A program made the translations under genes and the position numbers. From contig JAWQEG010001541.1 in assembly GCA_033782935.1 (NCBI GenBank), forward strand, positions 310,001 through 374,000: DNA of 64,000 nucleotides, written 5' to 3'. The number at the start of each line of letters is the position of its first letter. The first letter of the stretch is position 1. This document shows, piece after piece, positions 35,992 to 47,724 of the stretch. Source of the stretch: Petrolisthes cinctipes (taxonomy: Eukaryota; Arthropoda; Malacostraca; Decapoda; Porcellanidae). A model generated the notes under the pieces. That model was not told the origin of the DNA. It saw only the letters and a program-made list of their open reading frames with translations, and did no database searches.

Positions 35992-36637
35992 TGTACCAGT
36001 TCTGAAGGCTTGAACTCTGGGCAGAAACTGGTAAATTACTTGTGTGTAATTCTTGGAGTTGTAGTGGTAGTAGTAGTTGTTGTTGTTGTATTAGGTAACG
36101 TGGAAGACGGGGTGCTTTCTTAGGTTTTCTTAGGCAATTGACTTCACAAGTTTCTTAAGGCTTAATTTATTAATATATACTTATATCTATACAGGGAATT
36201 ATAATGATGTGCCTTGTCTTATTTGTATGGTCTCTCTTTGTGGAGACAAGTGTATAGCCCTGGGAGTCAGTGTTAAGTATCCTACCTATTAGTTAAACTT
36301 CACTGCTTAAATACATTCTCTACTGGAGTTGACAGCTGTGTCTGGATACAATATTACCAACTTGGATGGTTATGATTTACTGTGGGTTACCTGTGGCCAT
36401 GTGGTAGGATGAATCACGTGGGACTATGGTCACGAGGTTTTGAGTCATGCCTCATGTAGCTGAAAGGACCCTTGCTCCTATCTCCAGGTACCTATACTGA
36501 TAAATAGTTTGTGATACCTGGTTATCTTACTGTCTATCTATTGGTTATTTATTTAATGCCGGTTCTGGGCAGGTAATCTGGTTAGCTGACCCTAGCTAAT
36601 CTTATCATTTACCTGCCTTGCCTCTTAGAGCCGTACA
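35992..36637 (-). repeat. 5' LTR of Gypsy element
   Basis: Same length and ends as the other LTR, with four base differences by eye. It borders the (GT)n(AT)n tract at the inner edge of the right arm. Confidence 0.95.
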
Positions 36638-36640
36638 CCT

Positions 36641-36642
<2 letters not shown>

Positions 36643-36698
<56 letters not shown>
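36643..36698. repeat. (GT)n(AT)n microsatellite
   Basis: GT dinucleotides to about 36678, then AT to about 36698. This is the innermost part of the right arm. Confidence 0.95.
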
Positions 36699-36699
<1 letters not shown>

Positions 36700-36832
36700 A
36701 CAGTGGGATGTCATGGTGGAGCCAAACACCTGCCACAATAACCACTCTCCACCACAATCAACCTCTCACACAATCAAACCAATCTACCGAAGAGCGGAAA
36801 ATTTGTGTTTTTGTGTGTGTGTTGTTTTCTTT

Positions 36833-36872
<40 letters not shown>

Positions 36873-37683
36873 GATTTCTTCTTTTTGTGTGTTTGTTGTT
36901 TTCTTTCTTTTGTGTGTGTATTTTTATCGATAGTTTAGTAGCGATAGGGAGGCGAGCTTAACAAGAAAAGGGTTGGGCTTAATACCAGGTAATTTGAATG
37001 TTGGTTAACTTTGTGTTGATAGTTTAGTGTTTTATAAACACTGTACTGTTGAGTTAGAAAGAAAAGGTGGACTTCAACTAGTTATAATATTATTAAGTAT
37101 GGTACCCTACTCATTATGAAGTTGGAATTTGACTTGGTCCGGGGTATTCACCAACTCCGACACTTAAATTAGTCTGCCCTTGGCCACAGTGAGAAGCACA
37201 ATTGTTGATGGTATAAATATACCTCTATAATAAAGTATTTATTTCTAATTTGTACCATAATATAGTAATACTGTGAACCCTGGAGATACAATAAATAACT
37301 ACTTGTATCCACTTCTGCCCAGGTGGGGCTGACATTATTCTCTGTGAATATTAGTCATCCTCCACAGGGCTCGAATAAAGATTGTTGTAGGATCTGGTCA
37401 CTTTCTTGTGGATATGACGAGATCTGGTCACATGGATTAAAAATACACGTGAGGTGTACTGCAATCGGAGGCTCTTTTCTTTTTCTTTCACTGGTGTGTG
37501 GACCGCCAGCACACGGGGGTGTATTTCCCTTTGCATGCAGCAGTGTAAACTCCCTCCCCCTTATGGTCCCTTCAGGGCTGGTCTCATGGAAGGTGTTGCA
37601 ACACTTGTAGATCTTGTGGTAACTGCGACCAGAGTGTACCAGGGGTCTGTGGGGCAGGAGGCCATTCTGCCCCGGGAGAACAT

Positions 37684-37687
37684 CAAT

Positions 37688-37722
<35 letters not shown>
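37684..37722. repeat. (CAA)n microsatellite
   Basis: A CAA/AAC tract following GGGAGAACATCAATAAC. The left-arm counterpart at 22692-22712 is shorter and interrupted. It may be the microsatellite tail of an old LINE. Confidence 0.85.
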
Positions 37723-38042
37723 CTTGTATTCACTCAGTCACTCATTGAAGACCACCAAATATTTTCCCAGCCTTTTGTTCTTCATTACAATATACAGACT
37801 AAGTGGCCTGTGTTAAAAGCAATAGGTCCTATACAAAATTAATTCATCTTACATAGAGGACCCACTTTTAGTGGAAAACCATGATAAAAATAAAGAAAAT
37901 ATAATACAAATAAAGACCAGAGTAAGGTATGAATAAGCAATATAAAGACAGTATATATTCATTGTATATCACGGGTCTACAGTTTTTAATTTCACGTGGC
38001 AAAAGTAAAAGTAATGAAGAGATTGAATGTCATTTGTGTGTA

Positions 38043-38255
38043 CAGTTGGACACAGTAATGGGTGGTACAGCCCAGGTGAAAGATACTTGTCCCATTTGAG
38101 TAAACAGTGTCTATTATCATGTAGTTGCTTTTTATTACCATCCTCAATACTGACTTCTGCCCCTGATGTCTCCTATTTGGCACTAAGGAACTTGATATTG
38201 GGAGAAATGGACCATCTTTCACTTGGGCTGTACAACCCATTACTGTGTCCAACTA
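38043..38255. mobile_element. Family-A MITE, copy 2 (right arm only)
   Basis: Ends CAGTTGGACACAGTAATGGG and inverse, with TA on both sides. The left arm at the same place (about 22350) reads straight through GTTAGGCACACACAAATGAC and is the empty site, with a single change at the TA. Confidence 0.9.
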
Positions 38256-38548
38256 TACCTAACTTTTCAGAGTGCAGGTAAAAGAGTGTTGGGAATTTAT
38301 TGACGAAAGAACTAGTTGATTGAATATAATATGACACTTATGTTTACTTGGGTTGTATTGCAGGTTGTGAAGTGAAGTGGTTATGAAGACACGCCAGAAA
38401 TGCATCATCACATTGGCAGCTCATCACTGACTGACATCACTACTGTAAATGGTGAGATGAAGATGATTATTATTATTATTATGAGGACATCACACATAAC
38501 AACACACTCACATTCTCACTCTCTTACAGCTGTCTCTCTCTCTCTCTC

Positions 38549-39643
38549 TCTCTCTTTTTTTATTTTTTTTTATTTAAACAGTGTACAAATGTTGTCTAAT
38601 ATCTAGTAGTAAGGTCCCTTATAACATAGCTTAACCTGTAACTGACATTCATATTTACATCTTATTAACTTAGTATTAGGACTTATGAATATGTTTTTAG
38701 GGTTCTTATAGCTATGTATAAATTAGATAATTAGTCTAGCCTTATTACTACTTAAACTAAAGTTTTAGTTTTGACTCTAAAACTATCTATAGCTAAATTA
38801 GACTACTGTACATTATGGTTTCTAGATGTCATCACCCATCTGTTGGCTTCTCTCTTGAAAGCTTGTAGAGCTGCGTCGTCTTGAAGGTTGGTGTTGTTGA
38901 CCAGGGAGTTCCAGAGCCGTCCATAGCGAGGCAGGTATGACCGGAGGTGATGCTCCTTCCTGGAGAAGGGTACCTGTACCTGCTGTTGTCTGTGTGCTGC
39001 TGTCCTGGTTTCGTAGACTGGTGCTGTCTGGTTTGGGAGGTGTAGGGTTGTAAGGTGTGGAGTATGGAGGGTGAGGGCCATTCTTCATAACACACAGCCC
39101 TGCTACATCTCGTCGCTCCTGAAGGGGTTGAAGTTTGGCAGTGTGTTGTGCTGCACTGTGTTGCACCAGACGTTGTGCTCTTGCCTGAATTCTGTCAAGT
39201 GTGGCCAGGTAGGAGGGAGGACATGAGGTCCAAGAGAAAGGAGAGTACTCCATGAGGGGACGTACTTGTGCTTTATACAGCACCTCCACTCCCTTGGCAT
39301 CTAACAGGTGAGATACCCGACGGACACACCCCAGTCTCCAGGCTGCGTTTTTGGCCACATTTTTGACATGTTTGGTGAAGGTGAGGCCTGAGTCAAACTC
39401 CACTCCAAGGATGGTGGTGGAATTTTGGAGTGGGAGCCTTCTACCTTCAAGCAGGATGTCTGGAGGAGGAAGGTCTGTCAGGTCCTGCCTTCTGGAGATC
39501 AGCATTAATTGAGTCTTGTCAGGGGCGAGGGTGATCTGCCATCTCTTGCTCCAACACACAATTTTCTCCAGGGCTTCGTTGATGCGACGTACTGTGTCCC
39601 TCCAATCCTTTCTATCACAGGAGAATGATAGAGTACAGTCGTC
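38549..39643 (-). pseudogene. 5'-truncated LINE RT C-terminal fragment in a CT tract
   Basis: Minus strand, open for 245 residues (38822-39559). It starts downstream of the RT catalytic motif with CWSKRWQITLAPDKTQLMLI, then TILGVEFDSGLTFTKHV, LYKAQVRPLMEYSPFSW and LATLDRIQARAQRLV. This is the thumb/C-terminal region of jockey/CR1-type LINEs. The plus-strand T-run at 38549-38575 is the poly(A) tail. Both flanks are CT dinucleotides, and the left arm has an uninterrupted GA tract at the same place, so this is an insertion into the microsatellite. 5' truncation is the usual result of incomplete reverse transcription. Confidence 0.88.
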
Positions 39644-40057
39644 TCTCTCTCTCTCTTCTAAAACTATATCCTCTCACACATACACACACTCTCGCTCTCT
39701 CTCTTTTAAAACTATACCCTCTCACACATACACACACACACACACTCTCTCTCTCTCTCTCTCATGGCGCTATATGACCTCACTGTTGCGGCACTTAATA
39801 TCAATCAATCACACATAATAATAACAACACTCATACCTGACCATTCATTCATTGGGTCGTATTCAAGAACATCCTTGGTGTTGATGATGGTGTGGTACCG
39901 GTACGATGGCTCTATTGTTTGTTTGTCTATGGAGTCTTTGTACCAACCATCGTATGCACCACGAATGTTCTTGAATATGGCCCATTTATTCCTTAACAGT
40001 ACTTAGCTTATATTTAGTTAAATTTAGTCCACTGGTTAAGAAAACGTTGTTATTGTA

Positions 40058-40274
40058 CAGTTAGACACAGTAATGGGTGGTACAGCCCCAGGTGAAAGAT
40101 GGTCCATTTGTGCCAATATCAAGTTCCTTATTAGTGCCAAATAGGAGACATCAGGGGCAGAAGTCAGTATTGAGGATGGTAATAAAAAGTAACTACCTGA
40201 TAATACACACTGGTTACTCAAATGGGACAAGTATCTTTCACCTGGGCTGTACCACCCATTGCTGTGTCCAACTG
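40058..40274. mobile_element. Family-A MITE, copy 3 (right arm)
   Basis: TA-flanked, with ends CAGTTAGACACAGTAATGGG and inverse. Same site as copy 1 in the left arm. Confidence 0.9.
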
Positions 40275-40791
40275 TACATTGTGGAATTATTGTCTGGTAT
40301 GTATAACAGTAACTTGACTTATATTTAGTGCACTGGTTAAGGAAATGTTGTTATTATGTATTGTGGATTTGTATATTCATTGTCTGGTTCACTCATTGGT
40401 GTAGTTATGGCAGAATTATTTTCTGTACTTGTAAATTATTCCTTATAATTGTTATGTCATATTGATCAAACACACATGACCAGAGTAAAGATTGAAGGGG
40501 AAGGCAATAAACAAATAAATAGTTAAAACAATTGTACAGTAGTAGCAGCCAATATAGAGACACTGTTATGTTTCAAGCTTTGTATATCCTGCCTTCTGAT
40601 TTAAGCTTTCTTTTAATTTCTATAATATAATTTATCAATTCCAACGAAAAGGGGAGAGCAGTACAGTGTTGGTTAATGTGAAGCATCTGATTCTTCCAAA
40701 CTATTCCAAGCAACAGGCCACCATTATTTTTGTTCATCTGGTGTTGTTTGTTTCCTGGCCTACTTTGGAGAAATCAAGAAGCTCCAATGTA

Positions 40792-40965
40792 CACTCGTGA
40801 TACATAATTTCTGACCAGAGTGTGAGGAGCAGAAAGCTTCGAATCACCTGGTATTGTTCATTTCCCCACCCAGTACACCTATAGAGGCTGAGTTCGAATG
40901 CAGAGTATGTGTGTGTGTGTGTGTGTGCCGTTCGTCTCTGGGTCAGAAATTACGTATCACGAGTG
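40792..40965. mobile_element. Family-B MITE, copy B1 (right arm only)
   Basis: TA at 40790-40791. The ends read CACTCGTGATACATAATTTC and inverse. Its right TA (40966-40967) is also the left TA of the next copy. Confidence 0.9.
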
Positions 40966-40967
40966 TA

Positions 40968-41142
40968 CACTCGTGATACGTAATCCCTGACCAGAGACGA
41001 CCGACAGGCACCACACACACATACGGTACCCTACATTCGAACTCAGCCTCTATAGGTGTACTGGGTGGGGAAATGAACAATACCAGGCGATTCAAAGCTT
41101 TCTGCTCCTCACACTCTGGTCAGAAATTATGTATCACGAGTG
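40968..41142. mobile_element. Family-B MITE, copy B2, opposite orientation
   Basis: Ends CACTCGTGATACGTAATCCC and inverse, with TA at 41143-41144. It corresponds to the left-arm copy at 20642-20812. Confidence 0.9.
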
Positions 41143-41269
41143 TACAGCCACAATCAAATCAAAATATAATCATATAACATGTTATATCAACTCAACCCCC
41201 TCAATTATAATTATGAGGTGGTGCAAAATCATACACGTGTTGTGCTTTATTACCAAGATATTTAGTACG

Positions 41270-41874
41270 ATGGAAGGAAAGTGTGGGTGGATATTTGATT
41301 GTGGCTGTACCAAAAGTATATTACCTCGTAAACTAACAATATCAACATTGCATAATTTCATGAAAAAAAAATATAATGGTATTCTCATTGAAGATGGATT
41401 AATTGATTTGATATAATCTTCAAAGTATTGTAAAGGTTAAATAGTTTTCAAATTCATTACCAATTTTTTTTTTATGAAATAATAGAAACTGTAGCAGATA
41501 TTTACGTTCTACTTTGAGGAAAAGGCTGGTAGTTACTCAATTTGTATACATTTGAAATACACATTGAGAGACGAAGAACTTTTTACTCGAAAAAGTAGTT
41601 TAATATGAGCATGGTGTGAGTATTCAGTGTATTGTGAACCAGCTTCACATAGTATACCTTCATACAATGTTGATATTTTGGAGGCATTGAAGGCATAGGT
41701 TTGATGTCTCCATTTCACCAATGTTGTTATAATCTTAGGCAAAGGGTATAATACGGTTCATATAAATAAAACTGTTATTATTACCGTACCTGTGTGTGTG
41801 ATTTCTCTCTCACACACAGTATTACAATAACATCAACAGGTTTTATTTAAACTCTACATACACCCTTACACGTA
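41270..41874. other. Right-arm segment absent from left arm, unassigned
   Basis: Start of the 2.9-kb block missing from the left arm. Short frames at 41129-41416 (plus) and 41533-41742 (minus) show no recognisable domain. Confidence 0.4.
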
Positions 41875-42060
41875 CACTCACGGTCAGAAATTGTGTCCCG
41901 ATCCCTTGGCAAGATGTATCGCAAATAGCCTTTATAGCTTTGAAGGTTCGAACGACAACTGTGAGTCTCCCTACAACACACATTGGTTCGAATCATCAAA
42001 GCTTGGATAGTTGCAGTTCACCGTGCCAAGGGATCAGGACACAATTTCTGACCGTGAGTA
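41875..42060. mobile_element. Family-C MITE
   Basis: Ends CACTCACGGTCAGAAATTGT and inverse, continuing into CCCTTGGCA. TA at 41873-41874 and 42061-42062. Some end similarity to family B (TCAGAAATT). Abuts the family-D copy with a shared TA. Confidence 0.85.
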
Positions 42061-42062
42061 TA

Positions 42063-42268
42063 CAGTCGGCCTCAGGAATTGGTACACGGCATTGGTTATA
42101 AGGGATGTGTATTCTATTCTACTCAAAATGTTGGGCTCACTGATTCAAATATTATAGTTAAATAAATTATCTATTAAAGTTTGGTGTTAGGAAATTAATT
42201 AACATCATTGTCCAGTTGTTAGGAGCCTTGATGTCACAGTGGTGTATACGAATACATGAGGCCGACTG
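42063..42268. mobile_element. Family-D MITE, copy D1
   Basis: Ends CAGTCGGCCTCAGGAATT and inverse (ACATGAGGCCGACTG). TA at 42061-42062 and 42269-42270. 206 bases, non-coding. Confidence 0.88.
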
Positions 42269-42489
42269 TACAGTATTTGAATACTGTATAACAATGGATG
42301 TTATTATAATACCTGTCTGAGGGATTTGTCTCACACACAGTATTATAATAAGATAAAAACAATTTATTTGAAGCCTACACTCTTACAGGTATGAAAATAT
42401 CAACATATTCACCTGATGGGAAAATAAAACATTGTATTAATATAATAATGTATTTATTTTCCATTATACAAATTGTCTTTTCTTCCAGA

Positions 42490-42660
42490 AACAAACAAAC
42501 TCAACCCACTATGTAACTTCATGTTATGTATTCCAGTTAACCAAGTGTTCGTCAACACATACATATCCAGGCCGTACCTTTCAAACCCAGCAACAAGTTG
42601 TTCAATGTTGCCGTACTGATTTAATGTCCTAGCATTCCAGTTACCAAATAAATATGATCT
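42490..42660 (-). pseudogene. RTE-like LINE endonuclease fragment
   Basis: Minus strand. GNWNARTLNQYGNIEQLVAG then FERYGLDMYVLTNTWLTG matches the N-terminal part of APE-type endonucleases of RTE/BovB-like LINEs, where GTWNVRTL, E and LDILGL-type motifs recur. The catalytic glutamate position reads N-T in LTNTW. Only about 50 residues remain. It lies in the block lost from the left arm. Confidence 0.75.
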
Positions 42661-43991
42661 CTCTTATCACACAAAAAAACAACAAATTCGACGAGCGGGA
42701 GATTGTTAGCCCACCTTGCCTAACTAAAAGCTGGCCGGGATTAGAGGCGTGATATTGTGTTAATGCATTTTGGTTTATTTGTATAAAATAAAAGAACAGT
42801 TGGCCACGTTGTTGTGGTTGGCAGGTAACTTGGCCATATGCAACTCACCCACACAACTCAGGTAAGGTAAAGTGGAGCGCGTGGAGGCTGCACTTGTCGA
42901 CCATTTCACGCATGATTATAGAATTCATCTGGCCGAGATGCGCATCCACCTTCCTGCCTCAGAAGGATTCGATCTGTGTAGGTAATAGCGATTATATCCC
43001 CACTAGCCATATACAGTACTAAAAAATTATATAGGCTACACTCACCCATCCTGTACACACATCATATGGACACAGCCACAGCATAACACTAATATTAGCA
43101 TCTGGGGCGGTACAATATACTTGTCATGGGGAACATTTCACTAACAGTGTTACCTCCAGTGTGCAGATGAACGCCTCATATATATAAAAAACAAAATATA
43201 GTTTGGTTGTATTGCAAGTTGTGTAGTGGAATTGTTATGAAGAGTTGATTGAAGTAGTACTCAGAGGAAAATAAAAACCTTTATGTTAAAAAACCGTACA
43301 CTTTTTCCTGAAAAGTAATAACCCTGAAAGCGACAAAACTCATCTAGCCAAAAACACAGTTCCGCCGACAACTTTTATCTGCGGGAAATAAATAAATAAT
43401 CTATGGAACATAACATTCGTATTTCAGTACCGCAAGCAGAACACACACCAAATAAGACACTACATCACCCATACTAATAATACGACACTATACTGACTAA
43501 GTACTTAAATATAGTTATAGCATAAAACACTAAACTGCCTACCTAAGTAATATATAAGTCACTAAGGAAAATATATACTTCATTATTATTATGCACCTGT
43601 AGGGCATTTCCAGCCATAGCTACACAGAAATTGTACTGCCAATTTCACCTTTTTTTCCCCATTTGGCATCAGCTCTAAATGAAATGGATCTGTACTGATG
43701 TAACCGAGTAGGGCTGCTGCCTTTGCCTACAACACTATGGGACACACAGTATACTATGTCTGGCAGAGTTACTTACTTGACATGGTGGAGTAGGACCAGT
43801 GTTGTCAACACAATACACAATTCCTGTCCACAGTCTCACTCATTTATTACATTTCACATCCCAATGCCAACTTGTGTAAATAATTTTCCCAATCAAAAAA
43901 ATTACCTTATTTGCCATTAACCCTATTTCTCATCGTTGCAAGTTCACCTTTTCCCATCGCACAAATATCTTCATACTCACAGGTTGGTGTA
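42661..43991. other. Unassigned right-arm sequence
   Basis: No gene supported. GGTTGTATTGCAAGTTGTG at about 43205 resembles a motif at 38353 and 19513. The rest is AT-rich with nothing recognised. Confidence 0.4.
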
Positions 43992-44202
43992 CAGTCGGCC
44001 TTAGGAATTCGTAGACAGGACATTAGTTAATAGGTGTCTTTATTCAACACACACCATAGGCATTGTTATTCTGATGGATTCTAGTATTAGCCAGACATCA
44101 TTACTAGAAAAGTTTGGCGTTACCAAATTAATGCATAACATTTTCTAGTGGTTACGAATCCTTTATGTTACAGTTGTATATATGAATTTTTGAGGCAGAC
44201 TG
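43992..44202. mobile_element. Family-D MITE, copy D2
   Basis: Ends CAGTCGGCCTTAGGAATTC and inverse (TTTTGAGGCAGACTG). TA at 43990-43991 and 44203-44204. The left arm holds only the right-hand 42 bases of this copy. Confidence 0.88.
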
Positions 44203-44843
44203 TACATCTATATACTCTATTTCTATGTACTGTATCTCCCCCTCTCTGGCCGCGTTTTCACATCTGTAATCTAGACCTACCTCAGCCCATACCACACACA
44301 CACACACCTATGGAACACCAACATTTCTAGCACTCCTCTCGTCAATTTTTTCGTATAGTAACAAATAATTCCATTTCTCAATCTTTTATATACCAGGATA
44401 CAAAACAAACAACTTATTTTCTTTTGAGGTACCTTAATACATTCTATTCCTTTTATTTCATACTCCGAAGACTCTCCGGAACCCAACCAGGATCATCCCG
44501 CCAAAAATATTTATTAAAAAAAAAAAAATTAAAATAATAATTGAAATTCGTATTCGGGCATATCAAAGTAACGATATGCTACTTCAATACAAGATTGGAG
44601 ATTACTCATGCATGTCCCCTCAGGAAACCCCCGGGCCCCCCTCATAATTATAAGGAGGGCCCAACGGGGTTCCTTCAGGTAACTGCAGAGTGTAATACTT
44701 CCCCCCTTGGTCCCCAGCACCAAGGGGGGAAGGGGGTCACTTCCACCCGAACACAGCACCACACACACACATATATATATACACGTACTATTGGCCACAA
44801 CACACAGTGGTTTTCCAACATACAGAAAATGTAACACTATGTA

Positions 44844-45053
44844 CAGTTGCCAAAAAAGAAATTGCGACAACTATTGATAGAACATTAAATATATTAATGT
44901 CCATAGTTGTTTGTAGGCATCATAAGTATGTATTACAGAAGGATATGTATATTTCCTTCTGTTATACATGCTTATAGTCCATACAAATAGTTGTGGATAT
45001 TACTATGGTTAAAGTTCCATTAAGATTTGTCCCAATTCCTTTTTTGGCAACTG
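44844..45053. mobile_element. Family-H MITE (right arm only)
   Basis: Ends CAGTTGCCAAAAAAGAAATT and inverse (AATTCCTTTTTTGGCAACTG). TA on both sides. The left arm at about 19830 reads TTGCAGTTACATAGTGTTAC, exactly the empty site with a single TA. Confidence 0.93.
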
Positions 45054-46270
45054 TAACTGCAATACAACATTTTTTATTATTAGGTTTGTTATCCAGCAAT
45101 CACTGAGGCTCTTGGTAGAACATTCATTGCAGTACTTCCAGAATAATGACTTCTCTTTCCATATAGCCTGTGTAAGAATTCGTGTGGCCAACCGTACCCA
45201 GCACACTGAAAGGCTCACACCCCCACTACTGGCTGGTTCAGGGTGTGTGTGTGTGTGTGTGTTCAGGAGAGTGTAGCCCCGCGCCAGTACACGTGTCCGC
45301 ACAATGCTGTACCACCCAGTACAATGAAGGACTGGGTGTGTGTACTGGCGCATCAAACCACTTCCTTCACCACCTGCAATAACAAACATCATCATTAGAA
45401 ACATTCAATAACTTCTACAGTATTTAAATGGTAACTATGATTTTATTATGAGTTACAGAAGCCATTAATATAAGTTGTTACCACACTCTCACACACAATA
45501 CACATGTACAGTCGGCTCCAGAAATTCGTTTACATGCATTTTTTTTTTATGCGGCCATTATTAATATATACATCTTTATATTACCCTTCACTATTTTGTT
45601 TTATTATCATCACTTTTCTCTCATACTTATTAGGCTTCATATTTTTAACTGTCATTAACTTTTCTTTTTATTAAAGATATCAACTTTCTCTCAAGATATC
45701 TTCATTACATTTAAACTACTTTATTTTACTATTTATTCCTTTTGTGAAGCAGTTGACTAAAATTAAACATCTTTTACCAATATTAATTAATCTTCCTGTT
45801 TATTTAAACTATTAACCTCTTGCATTATCATTCAATTCTTCCAAATTCTATTTCCTGTATCATATCATAAGAACACTAACTTTATAATACTTATAAACAA
45901 TATTATACTTACCCAAGCCAACATCACAATGGAGCCTTGTCAATACTGGAACCAGGGACCAACCAACACGTCCCACTCCAACATGTTCCACTCCAACATA
46001 CTGCCAAGGGACACAAAACACATGAAAATATTTCACATTACCAGTACATGACTAAATTATTTTCATGAAAACTTATCATACTTTTGAAAAGTATGTTAAC
46101 AATATTCTTTTTTGTTATATTTCTTCAAACTTATACTTTTGAAAATTCTTATTCCATTTCTTCAAACAAGTCTTTCTTAGCTTCACTATCCTGGATTCTA
46201 TTTCCCCCCCACAAACTATTGATGATGTGCTTTCCTCATACCCATCCAGGAGACTGACTGCTATTCAAGT

Positions 46271-46544
46271 TTCATTGCCAGCGACCAGGAGGAGTAGAAG
46301 GATTACGGCTGCCGATATTAATCATTACTGCTCTCCAACGACTTGGGCACCATCCACACACCTGTAGAAGACACAATAAAAAATGCAATGTTTAACTGTT
46401 TTTTTTATATGTGCAATTCCTTTTTGAAACATTGACACCTCACACGATGGATACAGACATTTAGATTGTCTATTCCCAGGCCATCATGAGCTGTGTCCAT
46501 CACCTACAGACTACACCTGATAGATACATTTTATCTCGTGTGTA
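46271..46544. other. Spacer between right arm and family-A copy
   Basis: No gene or repeat recognised. Confidence 0.3.
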
Positions 46545-46739
46545 CAGTTGGACACAGTAATGGGTGATACAGCCCAGGTGAAACCTACCAGTGTCTATTA
46601 TCAGGTACTTGCTTTTTATTACCATCCTCAATACTGACTTCTGCCCCTGATGTCTACTATTTGGCACTAAGGAACTTGATATTGGGAGAAATTGACCATC
46701 TTTCACTTGGGCTGTACCACCCATTACTGTGTCCAACTG
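46545..46739. mobile_element. Family-A MITE, copy 4
   Basis: TA-flanked. Ends CAGTTGGACACAGTAATGGG and inverse. Lies outside the inverted duplication. Confidence 0.9.
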
Positions 46740-46982
46740 TACACCCACACACACTTTCAACCAGGGAGGTCACTGTGCTCAACATAGTATCATCTCGTGT
46801 GCCCGTGAGCTGTGAACCCCTCTGATTACTACCCGTTTTAAATTGCTTAGGAATTACTGTATAGGGCTCTTGGCATTTTGAATAAACCCCATCATCCTTC
46901 ACTCCATGGAGATGTGTAACAACCCTCACTGTTCTGGATGGAAGTGTTTGTAGGCTACCAACCAACCAAATATTTTTGTGTA

Positions 46983-47157
46983 CACTCGTGATACATAATT
47001 TCTGACCAGAGTGTGAGGAGCAGAAAGATTTGAATCGCCTGGTATATTGCTCATTTCCCCACCCAGTACACATATATAGGCTGAGGAGTTCGAATGCAGG
47101 GTGTGTGTGTGTGGTGCCTGCCGTTCGTCTCTGGTCAGAAATTACGTATCACGAGTG
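46983..47157. mobile_element. Family-B MITE, copy B4
   Basis: TA-flanked. Ends CACTCGTGATACATAATTTC and the inverse of CACTCGTGATACGTAATTTC. 175 bases. Confidence 0.9.
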
Positions 47158-47496
47158 TACACTGTCTTTGAGGTGGAGGCTGTAGACAATATTACCTAAT
47201 GATTCAAGTGTTAATTATAGTATACAAATACAACGTGAACATCACAAATATAACCCCCTTCCATTTAACTCTTATTATATATGATCTGTAATCTTACTTG
47301 GATCTTTACAAACTCCTCATTAAAACAAATTTAAATAATTAAAAAGTTAGATACAATTAAAGTTACATCCTGCATTCCTGTTAATAGGATTCAACTGAAT
47401 AAAAATGGGAAACGCTAAAAAAATATTAAAGTGTTGGGCCGACGAGGTAGACCCAAGTTAGGAAGAGTGACATTATACATTAATTAAGGGGAAGTA

Positions 47497-47724
47497 CAGT
47501 CAAGGCAAGAGTGGTGTGGCCTCATTCACCACTTTTTGAAGGAAAACAAAAGCTAATCATCCAACAAACAAATTCACCAACATACAGAATTATAATATCC
47601 AGGTGGAAAATTAACACACCTCTCTGATGGTTTAATTCAAGAGTCTGTGAAGCTTATATTTCCATACTTACTTACTTTACGACTTGGGGGATTTGGCCAC
47701 AGGACAAATATTTGCCGCCGACTG
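47497..47724. mobile_element. Family-E MITE, diverged copy
   Basis: TA-flanked. The right end inverse is CAGTCGGCGGCAAATATTTG. The left end, CAGTCAAGGCAAGAGTGG, has diverged. GTGGCC occurs near both ends, as in the copy at 61378-61594. Confidence 0.65.

Larger units (their letters stand above)
27293..36637 (-). mobile_element. Ty3/Gypsy LTR retrotransposon, complete length
   Basis: Two 646-base LTRs bound a minus-strand gag-PR-RT-RNase H-IN order, diagnostic of Ty3/Gypsy. The target duplication CCTA lies at 27289-27292 and 36638-36641. LTRs start TG and end CA and differ at four positions by eye. The gag frame is open, while pol is broken by stops and frameshifts. A piggyBac-type element sits between PR and RT. 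Total length 9345 bases. Confidence 0.95.
36680..46270. repeat. Right arm of large inverted duplication
   Basis: The reverse complement matches 18690-23690 in order. It is 9.6 kb because it carries events absent from the left arm: MITE A2 (38043-38255), a LINE fragment (38549-39643), MITE B1 (40792-40965) and MITE H (44844-45053). It also keeps about 2.9 kb (41270-44000) that the left arm has lost. Subtracting these leaves about 5.0 kb, the length of the left arm. The segments have no recognised host gene. Confidence 0.9.
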
